From Candidatus Woesearchaeota archaeon (GTDB lineage Archaea; Nanobdellota; Nanobdellia; Woesearchaeales; UBA12501), in the NCBI GenBank assembly GCA_026394915.1, contig JAPLZS010000025.1:1-11090 (forward strand): a DNA stretch of 11,090 bases. The letters run 5' to 3'. Positions 1-7,647 of this stretch are shown piece by piece (within the stretch, counting starts at the first letter, position 1; every line of letters starts with the position of its first letter). Made by a program: the position numbers and the translations under genes. The notes beneath the pieces were generated by a model. It was not told where the DNA came from and did not search any database. It saw only the letters and a list, made by a program, of their open reading frames with translations.

Positions 1-399
1 CTCGACGAGATAAAGGAAGCCATAACAAAGGCAGACCTGAGGGCATTGGCAAGTAAGGGTGCAATACAGGTAAAGCACAGCAAGTTCAAATCAAGGTCAG
101 GCAGCAGGCACAATCATGCCCAGAAGGTGAAGGGAAGGCAGAAAGGCCACGGAAGCAGGAAAGGGAACAAGACTGCAAGGACTCCTGCAAAGAGGGCCTG
201 GATAAACACAATAAGATCCCAGAGGAGATTCCTCAGGAGCCTCAAGAAAGGCAATCTTGTGTCAAAGAAGGATTACAGGGAGCTTTATAACAAGTCAAAA
301 GGAGGATTCTTCAGGAGCATAAGGCACATAAAAGTGTTCATAGATGAAAGAAACCTCATAATCAAGAAAGCCAAGAAAGAAAACAAGAAGAGCATATAA
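1..399 (+). CDS. rpl19e: Large ribosomal subunit protein eL19, 5' truncated by window
   Basis: This is the C-terminal part of the archaeal/eukaryotic-type 60S/50S protein eL19, which binds 23S rRNA. The reading frame is open from base 1 and already encodes family sequence (LDEIKEAITKADLRAL), so the true start lies upstream of the window; the TTG at 46 is not a start. The visible 132 residues are strongly basic and carry the family stretch SRSGSRHNHAQKVKGRQKGH followed by GSRKGNKTARTPAKRAWINT, then the RSLKKG and YRELYNKSKGGFFRS regions. The protein ends in a lysine-rich tail. One base separates its stop from the uL18 start, as expected in the archaeal spc operon (eL32-eL19-uL18-uS5-uL30-uL15-secY). 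Identification is firm; only the N-terminus is unseen. Confidence 0.96.
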   Translation, partial: LDEIKEAITKADLRALASKGAIQVKHSKFKSRSGSRHNHAQKVKGRQKGHGSRKGNKTARTPAKRAWINTIRSQRRFLRSLKKGNLVSKKDYRELYNKSKGGFFRSIRHIKVFIDERNLIIKKAKKENKKSI

Positions 400-400
400 A

Positions 401-946
401 ATGAAATCAAAAAAATCAAACAGGTACACTGTAGCATTCAGGAGAAAGAGAGAAGGAAGGACTGATTACAGGAAGAGGATGGCTCTCCTAAAATCAGGCA
501 AGGACAGGCTTGTCATAAGGAGATCTCTCAAGGGAATGATTGCGCAGATAGTGAGATATGAGACAAAAGGAGATATGGTCATAGTGGGCGCAAGCGCAAT
601 AGGCCTGAAGAAATTCGGATTAAAGACATCAGGAAGCAACATCGCAGTCTCGTATCTTGTAGGCCTGCTTTTGGGAAAAATGGCAGCTGAGAAAGGCATA
701 AAGAGCGCTATTGCAGATATCGGCCTTAACTCATCGACAAAAGGATCAAAGATATATGCAGTCGTGAAAGGAGTCATTGATGCCGGGCTTGATGTGCCTG
801 CATCTCCGGAGATGTTCCCTTCAAAAGAGAGGCTTGAGGGAAAGGACATAATGAACTATGCAAAGATGATTGAGAAGAGCTCAGGCGATGAGATACCTAA
901 ATATTTTGACAGCATAAAGAAGAAGATCACAGGTGGAAAATCATGA
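401..946 (+). CDS. rpl18: Large ribosomal subunit protein uL18 (L18P/L5E family)
   Basis: This is the archaeal uL18 of the L18p/L5e family, which binds 5S rRNA and anchors it in the central protuberance of the large subunit. The 181 residues fit archaeal family length. The N-terminus has the characteristic basic start (YTVAFRRKREGRTDYRKRMA LLKSGKDRLVIRRS). The middle carries the conserved YLVGLLLGKMAAEKGI helix and the ADIGLN strand followed by SSTKGSKIYAVVKGVIDAGL. The next segment, DVPASPEMFPSKERLEGKDI, is also typical of archaeal members. The start at 401 follows the eL19 stop by one base, and no strong Shine-Dalgarno is visible, consistent with translational coupling. The stop overlaps the uS5 start as ATGA. 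Confidence 0.96.
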   Translation: MKSKKSNRYTVAFRRKREGRTDYRKRMALLKSGKDRLVIRRSLKGMIAQIVRYETKGDMVIVGASAIGLKKFGLKTSGSNIAVSYLVGLLLGKMAAEKGIKSAIADIGLNSSTKGSKIYAVVKGVIDAGLDVPASPEMFPSKERLEGKDIMNYAKMIEKSSGDEIPKYFDSIKKKITGGKS

Positions 947-1803
947 AAGCAAAAGCATCAGAGAAAAAACCAGAAGATGTAGAAGCAAAGAAAGAGATTG
1001 CTGAGGAAGATGTTAGCAATGTCAAGATAGAGGCAGAGAAAGAGGTCGTAAGCGCTGTGCCTATCGAGGTAGAGGAACTCATAAAGGCCATGCCTGTAAA
1101 GAGAGAGGTAGAGGGATGGGTCCCAAAGACAGAGACAGGGAAGAAGGTCAAGAACGGCGAGATAAAGGACATCGAGGAGATCCTTGATATGGGAATAACG
1201 ATAATGGAGCCTGAGATAATAGACATGCTCATGCCAGAACTGTCTTCAGAGCTTCTCTTGGTCGGGCAATCAAAGGGAAAATTTGGAGGAGGGCAGAGAA
1301 GGGTCTTCAAGCAGACGCAGAAGAAGACAAAGGAAGGGAACAAGCCCAAGTTCTCCACAATCGCGGTCATAGGCAACAAGAACGGGATTGTCGGAATGGG
1401 ATTCGGAAAGGCAAAAGAGACTGTGCCGGCAAGAGAGAAAGCATTCAGGAACTCAAAACTGAATGTCATAAAGATAAGGAGAGGATGCGGATCATGGCAG
1501 TGCGGCTGCAAGAACCCCCATTCAATACCATTTGAGGTAGAGGGAAAAGAAGGGTCAGTCATAATGATCCTCAAGCCTGCGCCGAAAGGAAAAGGCCTCT
1601 GCATACAGAGCGAGTGCAAGAAGATACTCGAGATGGCAGGCATAAAGGATGTATGGTCAAAGACAAGAGGCAACACAGCAAGCAGGAGCAATCTCCTGAT
1701 GGCATGCTTCAATGCCCTTAAGAAACTCATGGAAGTGAAAACAGGCCCTGATCACAAAGAATCTCTTGGAATAGCAGAGGGAATGATAAAAAATGAGCAG
1801 TGA
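943..1803 (+). CDS. rps5: Small ribosomal subunit protein uS5 with long N-terminal extension
   Basis: This is uS5 of the small subunit, which sits near the mRNA entrance and decoding region and helps accuracy. The core begins near residue 57 with WVPKTETGKKVKNGEI. It continues through the double-stranded-RNA-binding-like S5 domain (FSTIAVIGNKNGIVGMGFGK) and the family stretch RGCGSWQCGCKNPHSIPFEV, and then PAPKGKGL and AGIKDVWSKTRGNT in the C-terminal domain. The 286 residues exceed the usual archaeal 200-235. Most of the excess is an acidic/lysine-rich N-terminal stretch of about 50 residues with low complexity. The first domain also has the basic segment GKFGGGQRRVFKQTQKKTKE. The ATGA overlap with uL18 supports the long start at 943. 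An internal start at codon 50 is possible but has no comparable context. Confidence 0.95.
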   Translation: MKAKASEKKPEDVEAKKEIAEEDVSNVKIEAEKEVVSAVPIEVEELIKAMPVKREVEGWVPKTETGKKVKNGEIKDIEEILDMGITIMEPEIIDMLMPELSSELLLVGQSKGKFGGGQRRVFKQTQKKTKEGNKPKFSTIAVIGNKNGIVGMGFGKAKETVPAREKAFRNSKLNVIKIRRGCGSWQCGCKNPHSIPFEVEGKEGSVIMILKPAPKGKGLCIQSECKKILEMAGIKDVWSKTRGNTASRSNLLMACFNALKKLMEVKTGPDHKESLGIAEGMIKNEQ

Positions 1804-2209
1804 AAAGACAGTCAAACCTTCAGAGGGAAATGGAGAAATGCTTGCAGTAGTTCTTATCAGAGGGCTTATTGACCTGAGATATGACATGCTCACTACACTG
1901 AAGATGCTCAGGCTGCACAAGAAACATTCATGCGTCATTGTCCCAAAGAACGCAGTCAATCTCGGCATGATCAACAAGGTAAAGGATTTTGTTGCATGGG
2001 GCGAGATAGACGGGCCCACGCTTAAGATGCTCATCGAGAAGAGAGCAGAGAAGAGCCCAAGGGATCCGAAGAAGACAAAACCCTTCTTCAGGCTGTCTCC
2101 TCCAAGAAAAGGGTTCGGAAGAAGGGGCCTTAAGGGATCTTTCAAGCAGGGAGGAGCTCTCGGCTACAGGGGCGATAAGATAAATGACCTTATCACGAGG
2201 ATGTTATAA
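1793..2209 (+). CDS. rpl30: Large ribosomal subunit protein uL30
   Basis: This is archaeal uL30, a large-subunit protein in its usual place between uS5 and uL15. Conserved blocks are LAVVLIRGLIDLRYDMLTTL KMLRLHKKHSCVIVP near the start, VKDFVAWGEID in the middle, and FRLSPPRKGF with GALGYRGDKINDLITRML at the C-terminus. The longer archaeal/eukaryotic C-terminal part is present, unlike the ~60-residue bacterial L30. The start at 1793 overlaps uS5 by 11 nt and gives 138 residues with an unusual 15-residue leader. The ATG at 1838, directly before the family core (MLAVVLIRG), is an equally credible start. Neither has an ideal ribosome binding site; a purine-rich GAGGG lies 10 nt before 1838. Confidence 0.94.
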   Translation: MSSEKTVKPSEGNGEMLAVVLIRGLIDLRYDMLTTLKMLRLHKKHSCVIVPKNAVNLGMINKVKDFVAWGEIDGPTLKMLIEKRAEKSPRDPKKTKPFFRLSPPRKGFGRRGLKGSFKQGGALGYRGDKINDLITRML

Positions 2210-2712
2210 TGACAACACATAAAAGGAAGAAAGTCGGAAGATACAGGGGGAGCCAGACCCACGGCGGAGGAGCCAAGAAGAAGAGAAGAGGAACAGGAAA
2301 CAAGGGAGGCGCAGGAAGAGCGGGAACAGGAAAAAGAGCTCACTGCAGGAAGCCTTCAATATGGGCAGACCCCCTTTATTTCGGAAGGCATGGCTTCAAA
2401 ATACCTTACAAGCTTGAGAAGATAAGTGCTGTCAATATCGATTGCATAAATGAGAAGATAGAAGATTTCAAGGCAAATGGAATTGCATCTGAGAAGTCCG
2501 GGGCATATGAGATTGACCTTTCAAAGCTCGGGTTCAACAAGCTTATTGGATCCGGAGCCTGTTCAAAGAAAATGATCATAAAAGTCAAGTATGCATCTAC
2601 GCACGCTGTCGAAAAGGTGAAGGAAGCTGGCGGAGAGGTCGTCTTGACTGCTGAGAAAAAGGAAAAGATAAATAAACCAGCGAAGGATACTATCAAAAAA
2701 GAGACGGCATAG
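2209..2712 (+). CDS. rpl15: Large ribosomal subunit protein uL15
   Basis: This is archaeal uL15, a late-assembling large-subunit protein. The basic, glycine-rich N-terminal arm is typical: HKRKKVGRYRGSQTHGGGAK followed by KKRRGTGNKGGAGRAGTGKR and then AHCRKPSIW. In the ribosome this arm threads along 23S rRNA. The globular C-terminal domain (residues ~60-150) includes the pattern IDLSKLGFNKLIGSGACSKK and ends with a lysine-rich tail of about 15 residues. The 167-residue length is normal to slightly long for archaea. The start overlaps the uL30 stop by one base (TAATG), so translation is probably coupled. It is followed after 13 nt by secY. Confidence 0.96.
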   Translation: MTTHKRKKVGRYRGSQTHGGGAKKKRRGTGNKGGAGRAGTGKRAHCRKPSIWADPLYFGRHGFKIPYKLEKISAVNIDCINEKIEDFKANGIASEKSGAYEIDLSKLGFNKLIGSGACSKKMIIKVKYASTHAVEKVKEAGGEVVLTAEKKEKINKPAKDTIKKETA

Positions 2713-2725
2713 GCAGGAGAAAAGG

Positions 2726-4114
2726 ATGTCTGTATTCAAAAACATCTTACTGAATCTTCCTGAAGTGGAGTCTCCGACGCAAAGGAAACTTTCATTCAAG
2801 GAAAAGCTGAAGTGGACATTGATAGTCCTTACCGCATTCTTCATTCTTGGATTGATACCGCTGTTCGGCCTCGGCCAGAACTCATTGCAGCAGTTCGAGT
2901 TCCTTTCTGTGATACTTGGCGCTGAATTCGGATCATTGATATCCCTTGGAATAGGCCCATTGGTCACAGCATCCATTGTCCTGCAGCTGCTGAATGGGTC
3001 AAGCATAATCAAGTTTGACCTTAAGACAGATGATGGAAAGAAGACTTTCCAGGGAACGCAGAAACTTCTTTCGTTATTTTTTATACTGTTTGAATCAGGG
3101 ATTTATGTATTCATGGGAGGGCTCTCTCCTGATCCTGCGCTTAAGGGGACTTCAATGTATCTTACAATGCAGCTGATCATAATATTCCAGATGTTCCTTG
3201 GAGGGATTGCCATACTCCTCATGGATGAGATTGTCTCAAAATGGGGATTTGGCTCTGGAATAAGTTTGTTCATTGCAGCAGGAGTGTCAAAGACTCTTTT
3301 CATAAGGACCTTCAGCCCATTGCCTTCTCCTACAAATCCTGAACTGGCAACAGGAGCTATTCCTGTGTTATTTCAGAGTTTATCCTCTGGAGGATCCCCT
3401 CAGACAACGCTCTTGATGCTTGCTGCGATTGCAGCGACTGTACTGATATTCATATTTGCAGTGTATTGCCAGGCAATGAAAGTGGAGATACCATTGTCTT
3501 TCGGCAGGATAAGGGGCCACGGAATAAGATGGCCATTGGCATTCATCTACACATCTAACATACCAGTCATACTTGTCTCTGCTTTACTGGCCAATATACA
3601 ATTATGGGCAAGGCTCATGGGAAACTGGCTTGGATGGAGTGCGCAGTCAGTTGTTGACTGGGTAAGCGTTCCAGGAGGCAGTGAGGGAATACTCGGCCTG
3701 ATAATCAAGCAAGGATCTATCTTTGTCGGAATAATGCCTTATCTGCATGCATTGACTTACATGCTCATCATGGTTGCAGGAGCTGTTGTCTTCAGCTGGT
3801 TCTGGGTCCAGACAGCCGGCATGGATGCAAGGAGCCAGGCAAAGAATATAATGGCTTCTGGATTGCAGATACCTGGATTCAGGAAAGATGAAAGGGTGAT
3901 GGAGAGGATACTTGACAGATATATAGGTCCTCTGACAATAATGGGTGCAATAACAATAGGGGTACTTGCTGCGCTTGCTGATCTTTCTGGATGCCTTGTG
4001 CACGGAACAAGCCTGTTGCTCACTGTGATGATTGTGTATAGATTGTATGAGGACATTGCAAAGCAGCACATGTATGACATGCATCCTATGATGAGAAAGT
4101 TCATGGAGATCTAA
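2726..4114 (+). CDS. secY: Preprotein translocase subunit SecY
   Basis: This is the channel-forming subunit of the archaeal Sec translocase, which moves unfolded proteins across, or inserts them into, the cytoplasmic membrane with SecE and SecG/Sec61beta. The 462 residues and roughly ten hydrophobic helices fit the family. The first helix follows an amphipathic N-terminus near residues 28-48. The plug/TM2 segment contains ISLGIGPLVTASIVLQLLNG. The cytosolic TM6-TM7 loop near residues 257-285 reads SFGRIRGHGIRWPLAFIYTS NIPVILVSALL, and the TM8-TM9 loop contains QTAGMDARSQAKNIMASGLQ IPGFRKDERV; both loops are ribosome-docking regions in the family. The C-terminus YRLYEDIAKQH is typical. An AGGAG 6 nt before the ATG supports the start. 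Its stop abuts the next ATG exactly. Confidence 0.97.
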   Translation: MSVFKNILLNLPEVESPTQRKLSFKEKLKWTLIVLTAFFILGLIPLFGLGQNSLQQFEFLSVILGAEFGSLISLGIGPLVTASIVLQLLNGSSIIKFDLKTDDGKKTFQGTQKLLSLFFILFESGIYVFMGGLSPDPALKGTSMYLTMQLIIIFQMFLGGIAILLMDEIVSKWGFGSGISLFIAAGVSKTLFIRTFSPLPSPTNPELATGAIPVLFQSLSSGGSPQTTLLMLAAIAATVLIFIFAVYCQAMKVEIPLSFGRIRGHGIRWPLAFIYTSNIPVILVSALLANIQLWARLMGNWLGWSAQSVVDWVSVPGGSEGILGLIIKQGSIFVGIMPYLHALTYMLIMVAGAVVFSWFWVQTAGMDARSQAKNIMASGLQIPGFRKDERVMERILDRYIGPLTIMGAITIGVLAALADLSGCLVHGTSLLLTVMIVYRLYEDIAKQHMYDMHPMMRKFMEI

Positions 4115-4963
4115 ATGGCTTTTTACGAGATGTTTAATGCTTTTTTTGATCCTGTGCTGGGGCCATTGCTTTCTTTAGGACCGTTCCTTGCTCTGTTTTT
4201 GATGTCTTTTCTTATATCTCTTATGATTACGCTCGTGTACAAATGGGTGACTGACCAGAAGCTGATGAAGACTATAAAGGATGACCTTACCAGGATGCAG
4301 AAGGAGATAAAAGAACACAAAGATAATCCTAAACGCATGATGGAGCTCCAGAAAGAGATGATGGACAAGAATTTCAAGTACATGTCGCACTCAATGAAGC
4401 CTACGCTGTTCACTTTCATCCCTTTGATAATCATTTTCGGCTGGCTGAGCGCAAACCTTGCTTATGCGCCAATAATGCCTGACACAAAGGTTGATGTCTA
4501 TGCTTTCTTTTATGACAATAATGCGACATCACAGGCTTCTTTGGTTGCTCCTTCTGGAGTGATTTTGCTTTCTGACAATACTTCTAATGTGAGTGTGATC
4601 TATGCAGGAGATAAATTGCTTTTCAATAATCCGAACCTGGCCAATGCGCGGTATGGAGGATTCCTTGATCTGAAGAAGGATATCTATTATGCTGGCTGGA
4701 AGATAAAAGCAACATCTGGAACGCACAATCTTGAGATAGATGTGAATGGGAAGCCATACTTCAAGGATATCCTTGTGGCAGACAACAAGTATGTCAATCC
4801 TCTTGAGAAAGTGGATGATGGGACTGTGCTGGGCCTTGCAGTCGACCAGAAAGGCCAGACAGTGATTGACTTTGCAGGCGTGAAGATAGGCTGGTTCTGG
4901 TCATACGTGATATTCTCGATACTGTTCAGCATGATACTGAGGAAAGTGCTGAAGGTTTACTGA
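4115..4963 (+). CDS. DUF106 / EMC3-TMCO1-type membrane insertase (YidC-like) with external domain
   Basis: This is an archaeal DUF106 family protein, related to EMC3/TMCO1 and YidC/Oxa1, thought to help insert membrane proteins. Helix 1 is at ~22-43. A charged coiled coil at ~46-90 (LTRMQKEIKEHKDNPKRMME) is the cytosolic hairpin of the family. Helix 2 is at ~97-117 (LFTFIPLIIIFGWLSANLAY) and helix 3 at ~258-278. This topology puts residues ~120-255 outside the cell. That segment is polar, beta-rich in appearance and contains several N-x-S/T sites (NNATS, NTSNVS), which is far longer than the short helix 2-3 link of simple homologues. Being fused to the end of the ribosomal-secY operon fits a co-translational membrane role. 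The family call rests on the N-terminal half and helix 3; the outer domain is not recognised. Confidence 0.87.
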   Translation: MAFYEMFNAFFDPVLGPLLSLGPFLALFLMSFLISLMITLVYKWVTDQKLMKTIKDDLTRMQKEIKEHKDNPKRMMELQKEMMDKNFKYMSHSMKPTLFTFIPLIIIFGWLSANLAYAPIMPDTKVDVYAFFYDNNATSQASLVAPSGVILLSDNTSNVSVIYAGDKLLFNNPNLANARYGGFLDLKKDIYYAGWKIKATSGTHNLEIDVNGKPYFKDILVADNKYVNPLEKVDDGTVLGLAVDQKGQTVIDFAGVKIGWFWSYVIFSILFSMILRKVLKVY

Positions 4964-5024
4964 TTCCATCTGCAGAACTCTTAGATCTCATCTGACAAAT
5001 CTCTTCTTTCTCAGGAATATAAGC

Positions 5025-5038
5025 AAAAACAAAAAAAA
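5025..5038 (-). terminator. T-tract terminator after the MopE-like gene
   Basis: On the minus strand, directly after the TAA stop, the sequence is eight T residues, a G and five T residues. Archaeal RNA polymerase terminates at such T-rich tracts without needing a hairpin. The 75-bp gap between this gene and the convergent ribosomal operon otherwise holds nothing clear; the + strand has only a short pyrimidine run near 5001-5012 that may serve the insertase gene. Confidence 0.65.
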
Positions 5039-6970
5039 TTATTTCCTTATCTTCACCGTTATCATGAACATAAGCATTGCGAATGCAAGTATCCATGAGA
5101 CAACTCCGATTGCCTTGAATATGTCTCCGCTGCCCTGATTAGCGACAGCATTGCCTGTTATCGGCGATACTGCTGCACCTGTGATTCCATTAGCGCCTGT
5201 TGGTGCATTTCCTTCTGTTTCTGCAGGCGTTCCTGCTGCTGGAGGTGTTGATTCTACCAGATGAGTTACTGGTACGACTGTCTGAGGTGCGGTTGAAGGT
5301 GCATACACAGCTCCACCACCGCCTCCGCCTCTATGACCTATTGGAGTGTCATCGTTTACTACTACTGGCGCTGGAGCCGCATAATCCTCATCAGTGCTTC
5401 CGTCGCAGTCATTGTCTATGCCGTCATTTGTATTGTCTGCTGCAGCTGGATTTATTGCTGTATCATTGTCATTGCAGTCTGAGTTTAATATGGAAAATCC
5501 TGCCGGAGCGCTTGCATAACAGGAGGATATTTCGCTTGAAGCATTGTCTATACCATATCCGTCTGAATCTGAATCAGTATAATGAGTATACATTGTCAGG
5601 CCGTTGTCTATGATTCCGTTACAATCGTTATCCAATCCATCACATAATTCGGTACTAGGAGTTCCTGCTGAACATGAATCAACCTCTGCACCAGCAACAC
5701 ATGTCTTTTGCCCTATTGCTGCGCATGCTCCAACCCCGCAGGTTGTAGATGTTGTAACATAACCATCATCTGGGATTCCATTGCAATCATTATCTTTTCC
5801 ATCACAATTAGCATCAGATGCCCCGGGATTTATGCTGTCACAAGCATCTCCCACTCCATTAGCATTACAATCTGCCTGGTCTGGATTCGCATGATCCTTG
5901 CAATTATCAATGCAGTCTGCAACACCATCTTGATCTGTATCAGTTGCGACAGGCATTACAGCCTGGCATATGCCATTGCAATCAGTCAATCCTGCATCAG
6001 TATCACCGCATGAATTAGCATCAGAAGTGCATATCTGATTCCAAGCCGGTCTTTCTGACGGAGTTAAAGCATTGCATTCTGTGCCCAATCCGTCTTGTGA
6101 ACATACATAATTTCCTGTGTTGGAATCTCCGCAAGTGTTAGAATCGCTTTGACAAGAATCCCCTATATTGAATCCTTCATCAACTGCGCCGTCGCAATTG
6201 TCATCTAAAGCGTCACAAATTTCAGATACGCCTGGATTTACTGAAATATGGCCATCATCACAATCAGTATTATCTGTTACATAACCCAAAGGAGCTGAAC
6301 ATCCTGATTGGGTTACTAAATTATTTCCATAACCATCACCATCTGAATCTTGATAATAAGTTGTTAAAACCCCTTCGTCAGTTTGTCCATTACAATTATC
6401 ATCTAAATCATTTGCACATACTTCGGCTACACTTGGATTTATTGCCGCATCATTGTCATTGCAATCGTCTCCGCCAAACATTTTTTCTGTATATCCATCT
6501 GAATCCTTATCAACATTCGTTGTTGGATCTGCTTCTGCAGTATTAATTGATAAAATACCGGAGTTTATATTGAAACTGCATGTTCCAGAGACATACTCAC
6601 TTTCATCTAAATAAACTATTGTTTTACTATTAATCAGATCAGAAGGATTTTGTATTTCAGTCATATTATATACAGTACAGACTTTAGTATTGTCTGTATA
6701 ATTAATGTTCATGGTGATGTTGGATTCTGGAGATTTAACTTTCCAAAAAAGGAATGTTCCGTCACTTTCTGGACTATAATGATTCAAAATTCCGAAATAA
6801 TCTCCAGTGTAAACATCTCCGACATATGCATAACCATTGAATGTGGCGTTCATTACATTATTTCCATCAATAAAGATCTCCATCTCTTTGTTTATTGATT
6901 GCGTAGATGCAGCCATAACCATTGGTAAAGCCATTAATAATATCAGCATGAATTTTATTATTTTCATCAT
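5039..6970 (-). CDS. Secreted/membrane-anchored MopE-like and TSP3-like repeat surface protein
   Basis: This predicted 643-residue exported protein begins with a signal peptide (MMKIIKFMLILLMALPMVMA then ASTQ). An unrecognised N-terminal domain (~20-150) precedes a cysteine/aspartate-rich repeat region (~150-530). That region contains at least five MopE-type modules of the form C-D-x-D-N-D-C-N-G-x-x-D (for example CDGLDNDCNGIIDNG) alternating with DSDGDGYG-type acidic loops and NP-x-x-x-E-x-C. A thrombospondin type 3-like calcium loop block lies at ~342-385 (DTDQDGVADCIDNC). A glycine-rich run near 546-551 and a Pro/Thr/Ala-rich linker follow. The C-terminus has TG-containing motifs (ITGAAVSPITGNAV), one hydrophobic helix (~617-640) and a short basic tail. 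The protein is probably held on the cell surface, with calcium-stabilised repeats. The name MopE describes the repeats only; copper binding should not be assumed. The start was chosen by the AGGAGG site. Confidence 0.85.
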   Translation of the reverse strand: MMKIIKFMLILLMALPMVMAASTQSINKEMEIFIDGNNVMNATFNGYAYVGDVYTGDYFGILNHYSPESDGTFLFWKVKSPESNITMNINYTDNTKVCTVYNMTEIQNPSDLINSKTIVYLDESEYVSGTCSFNINSGILSINTAEADPTTNVDKDSDGYTEKMFGGDDCNDNDAAINPSVAEVCANDLDDNCNGQTDEGVLTTYYQDSDGDGYGNNLVTQSGCSAPLGYVTDNTDCDDGHISVNPGVSEICDALDDNCDGAVDEGFNIGDSCQSDSNTCGDSNTGNYVCSQDGLGTECNALTPSERPAWNQICTSDANSCGDTDAGLTDCNGICQAVMPVATDTDQDGVADCIDNCKDHANPDQADCNANGVGDACDSINPGASDANCDGKDNDCNGIPDDGYVTTSTTCGVGACAAIGQKTCVAGAEVDSCSAGTPSTELCDGLDNDCNGIIDNGLTMYTHYTDSDSDGYGIDNASSEISSCYASAPAGFSILNSDCNDNDTAINPAAADNTNDGIDNDCDGSTDEDYAAPAPVVVNDDTPIGHRGGGGGGAVYAPSTAPQTVVPVTHLVESTPPAAGTPAETEGNAPTGANGITGAAVSPITGNAVANQGSGDIFKAIGVVSWILAFAMLMFMITVKIRK

Positions 6971-6974
6971 AGTT

Positions 6975-6980
6975 CCTCCT
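6975..6980 (-). promoter_or_regulatory. Strong ribosome binding site deciding the surface-protein start
   Basis: A perfect AGGAGG lies 4 nt before the ATG at 6970 and 7 nt before the adjacent ATG at 6967. It excludes the longer start at 6997, which would put nine polar residues ahead of the signal peptide. Spacing slightly favours the second ATG; the two options differ by one Met. Confidence 0.85.
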
Positions 6981-7027
6981 GTATCCGACTGCCCCAAATC
7001 GTATTTTTTAAGTGGTGATGCTGCAGG

Positions 7028-7034
7028 TATAAAA
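7028..7034 (-). promoter_or_regulatory. Candidate TATA box for the surface-protein gene
   Basis: The minus strand reads TTTTATA here, placing transcription start about 25 bp downstream near 7004 and leaving a leader of roughly 34 nt that includes the AGGAGG site. A second AT-rich candidate (TTAAAAAATA, ~7003-7012) would give an almost leaderless message lacking the ribosome binding site, so the distal box is preferred. This suggests the surface gene is transcribed separately from the upstream Lrp-like gene. Confidence 0.45.
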
Positions 7035-7060
7035 TCCCTTGCTTGAAATCTTTTAACTTA

Positions 7061-7070
7061 ATTCAAAAAA
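7061..7070 (-). terminator. Short T-tract after the Lrp-like gene
   Basis: Four bases after the minus-strand TAA stop of the regulator there is a run of six T residues followed by GAATT. It is weaker than the tract at 5025-5038 and could allow read-through into the surface-protein gene. Confidence 0.35.
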
Positions 7071-7074
7071 TGGG

Positions 7075-7638
7075 TTAACTGTTCAACTTTATTGAATGAT
7101 TCAGTTTGCATAAATCTGATCTGCATGATCTTCTTAGGTGCTCCTTTATGTATGCTGTATAATCATCCTTGATTATGCTCTTTTCTGAGAACTGGAAAAG
7201 ATCCACAACCTCAAATGAGCCGTCCTGCTGCATCTCATGAAAATAATCCTCAAGCTCTGAATTGTTCTTGAACACGAACATGCCTACTGCACAGACATCG
7301 CTCCTCGATATCCTGCATAGGCATGTCAGGTTTGACATCTCATCTATCTTCTTCTTGACTGACTCTGATCCTTTCTGCCAGAGCTCTGGCTTGACTTTGA
7401 TCAATGCTATTGCGTGTGAGGATATTCCCACTCTGTCTAAGTCTATGCTGGCAGAATATCCCTTGATTATCTTGTCATCCTCAAGCCTCTTCCTTATCTT
7501 GCCTATGGCCTGAGTGGATATCTTCAGCTTTTCGGCCATATGAAGATCAGGGATCCTTGCATTGTCAAGAAGGCAGCAAATCACTTCCCTTTCATTCTTT
7601 GTGAGTTTCCTGGCCTCTGTGTTCATTAAGTTAAACAT
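7075..7638 (-). CDS. Lrp/AsnC family transcriptional regulator
   Basis: This protein of about 187 residues has the Lrp/AsnC layout. An N-terminal winged-helix DNA-binding domain covers about the first 65 residues (LTKNEREVICCLLDN, then DLHMAEKLKISTQAIGKIRK RLEDDKIIKGYSASID, the classic recognition helix and wing). A C-terminal alpha/beta effector-type domain follows, containing IALIKVKP and CLCRISRSDVCAVGMFVFKN. Such proteins form dimers or octamers and regulate nearby or metabolic genes; no ligand can be read from the sequence. The C-terminus adds a short tail with two cysteines (RRSCRSDLC). Start choice is uncertain: ATG at 7638 (used here), GTG at 7647 or ATG at 7626 are all in frame with no clear Shine-Dalgarno, and a TATA-like box at 7653-7660 is consistent with a leaderless message. 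The gene lies 78 bp after the seven-gene operon on the same strand. Confidence 0.88.
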   Translation of the reverse strand: MFNLMNTEARKLTKNEREVICCLLDNARIPDLHMAEKLKISTQAIGKIRKRLEDDKIIKGYSASIDLDRVGISSHAIALIKVKPELWQKGSESVKKKIDEMSNLTCLCRISRSDVCAVGMFVFKNNSELEDYFHEMQQDGSFEVVDLFQFSEKSIIKDDYTAYIKEHLRRSCRSDLCKLNHSIKLNS

Positions 7639-7647
7639 TTTCGTCAC

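Noticed and set aside
46..399. eL19 starting at the TTG at 46
   Set aside because: The frame is open and family-like from base 1, so the TTG is internal and the gene is truncated by the window edge.
927..1730. Long minus-strand frame of 267 codons opposite uS5
   Set aside because: It is a shadow of a purine-rich, well-conserved gene; its Ser/Phe/Leu-rich translation matches nothing and it has no promoter or ribosome binding site.
5001..5012. Pyrimidine run as terminator of the ribosomal-secY operon
   Set aside because: It is short and interrupted by C residues; too weak to annotate as a terminator, though no better candidate exists in the gap.
5200..5613. Plus-strand frame rich in His, Leu and Cys
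   Set aside because: It is the antisense of the Asp/Cys repeats of the surface protein, which explains its strange composition.
5039..6970. Calling the surface protein a copper-binding MopE orthologue
   Set aside because: Only the aspartate/cysteine repeat module is shared; the copper site and the rest of MopE cannot be recognised.
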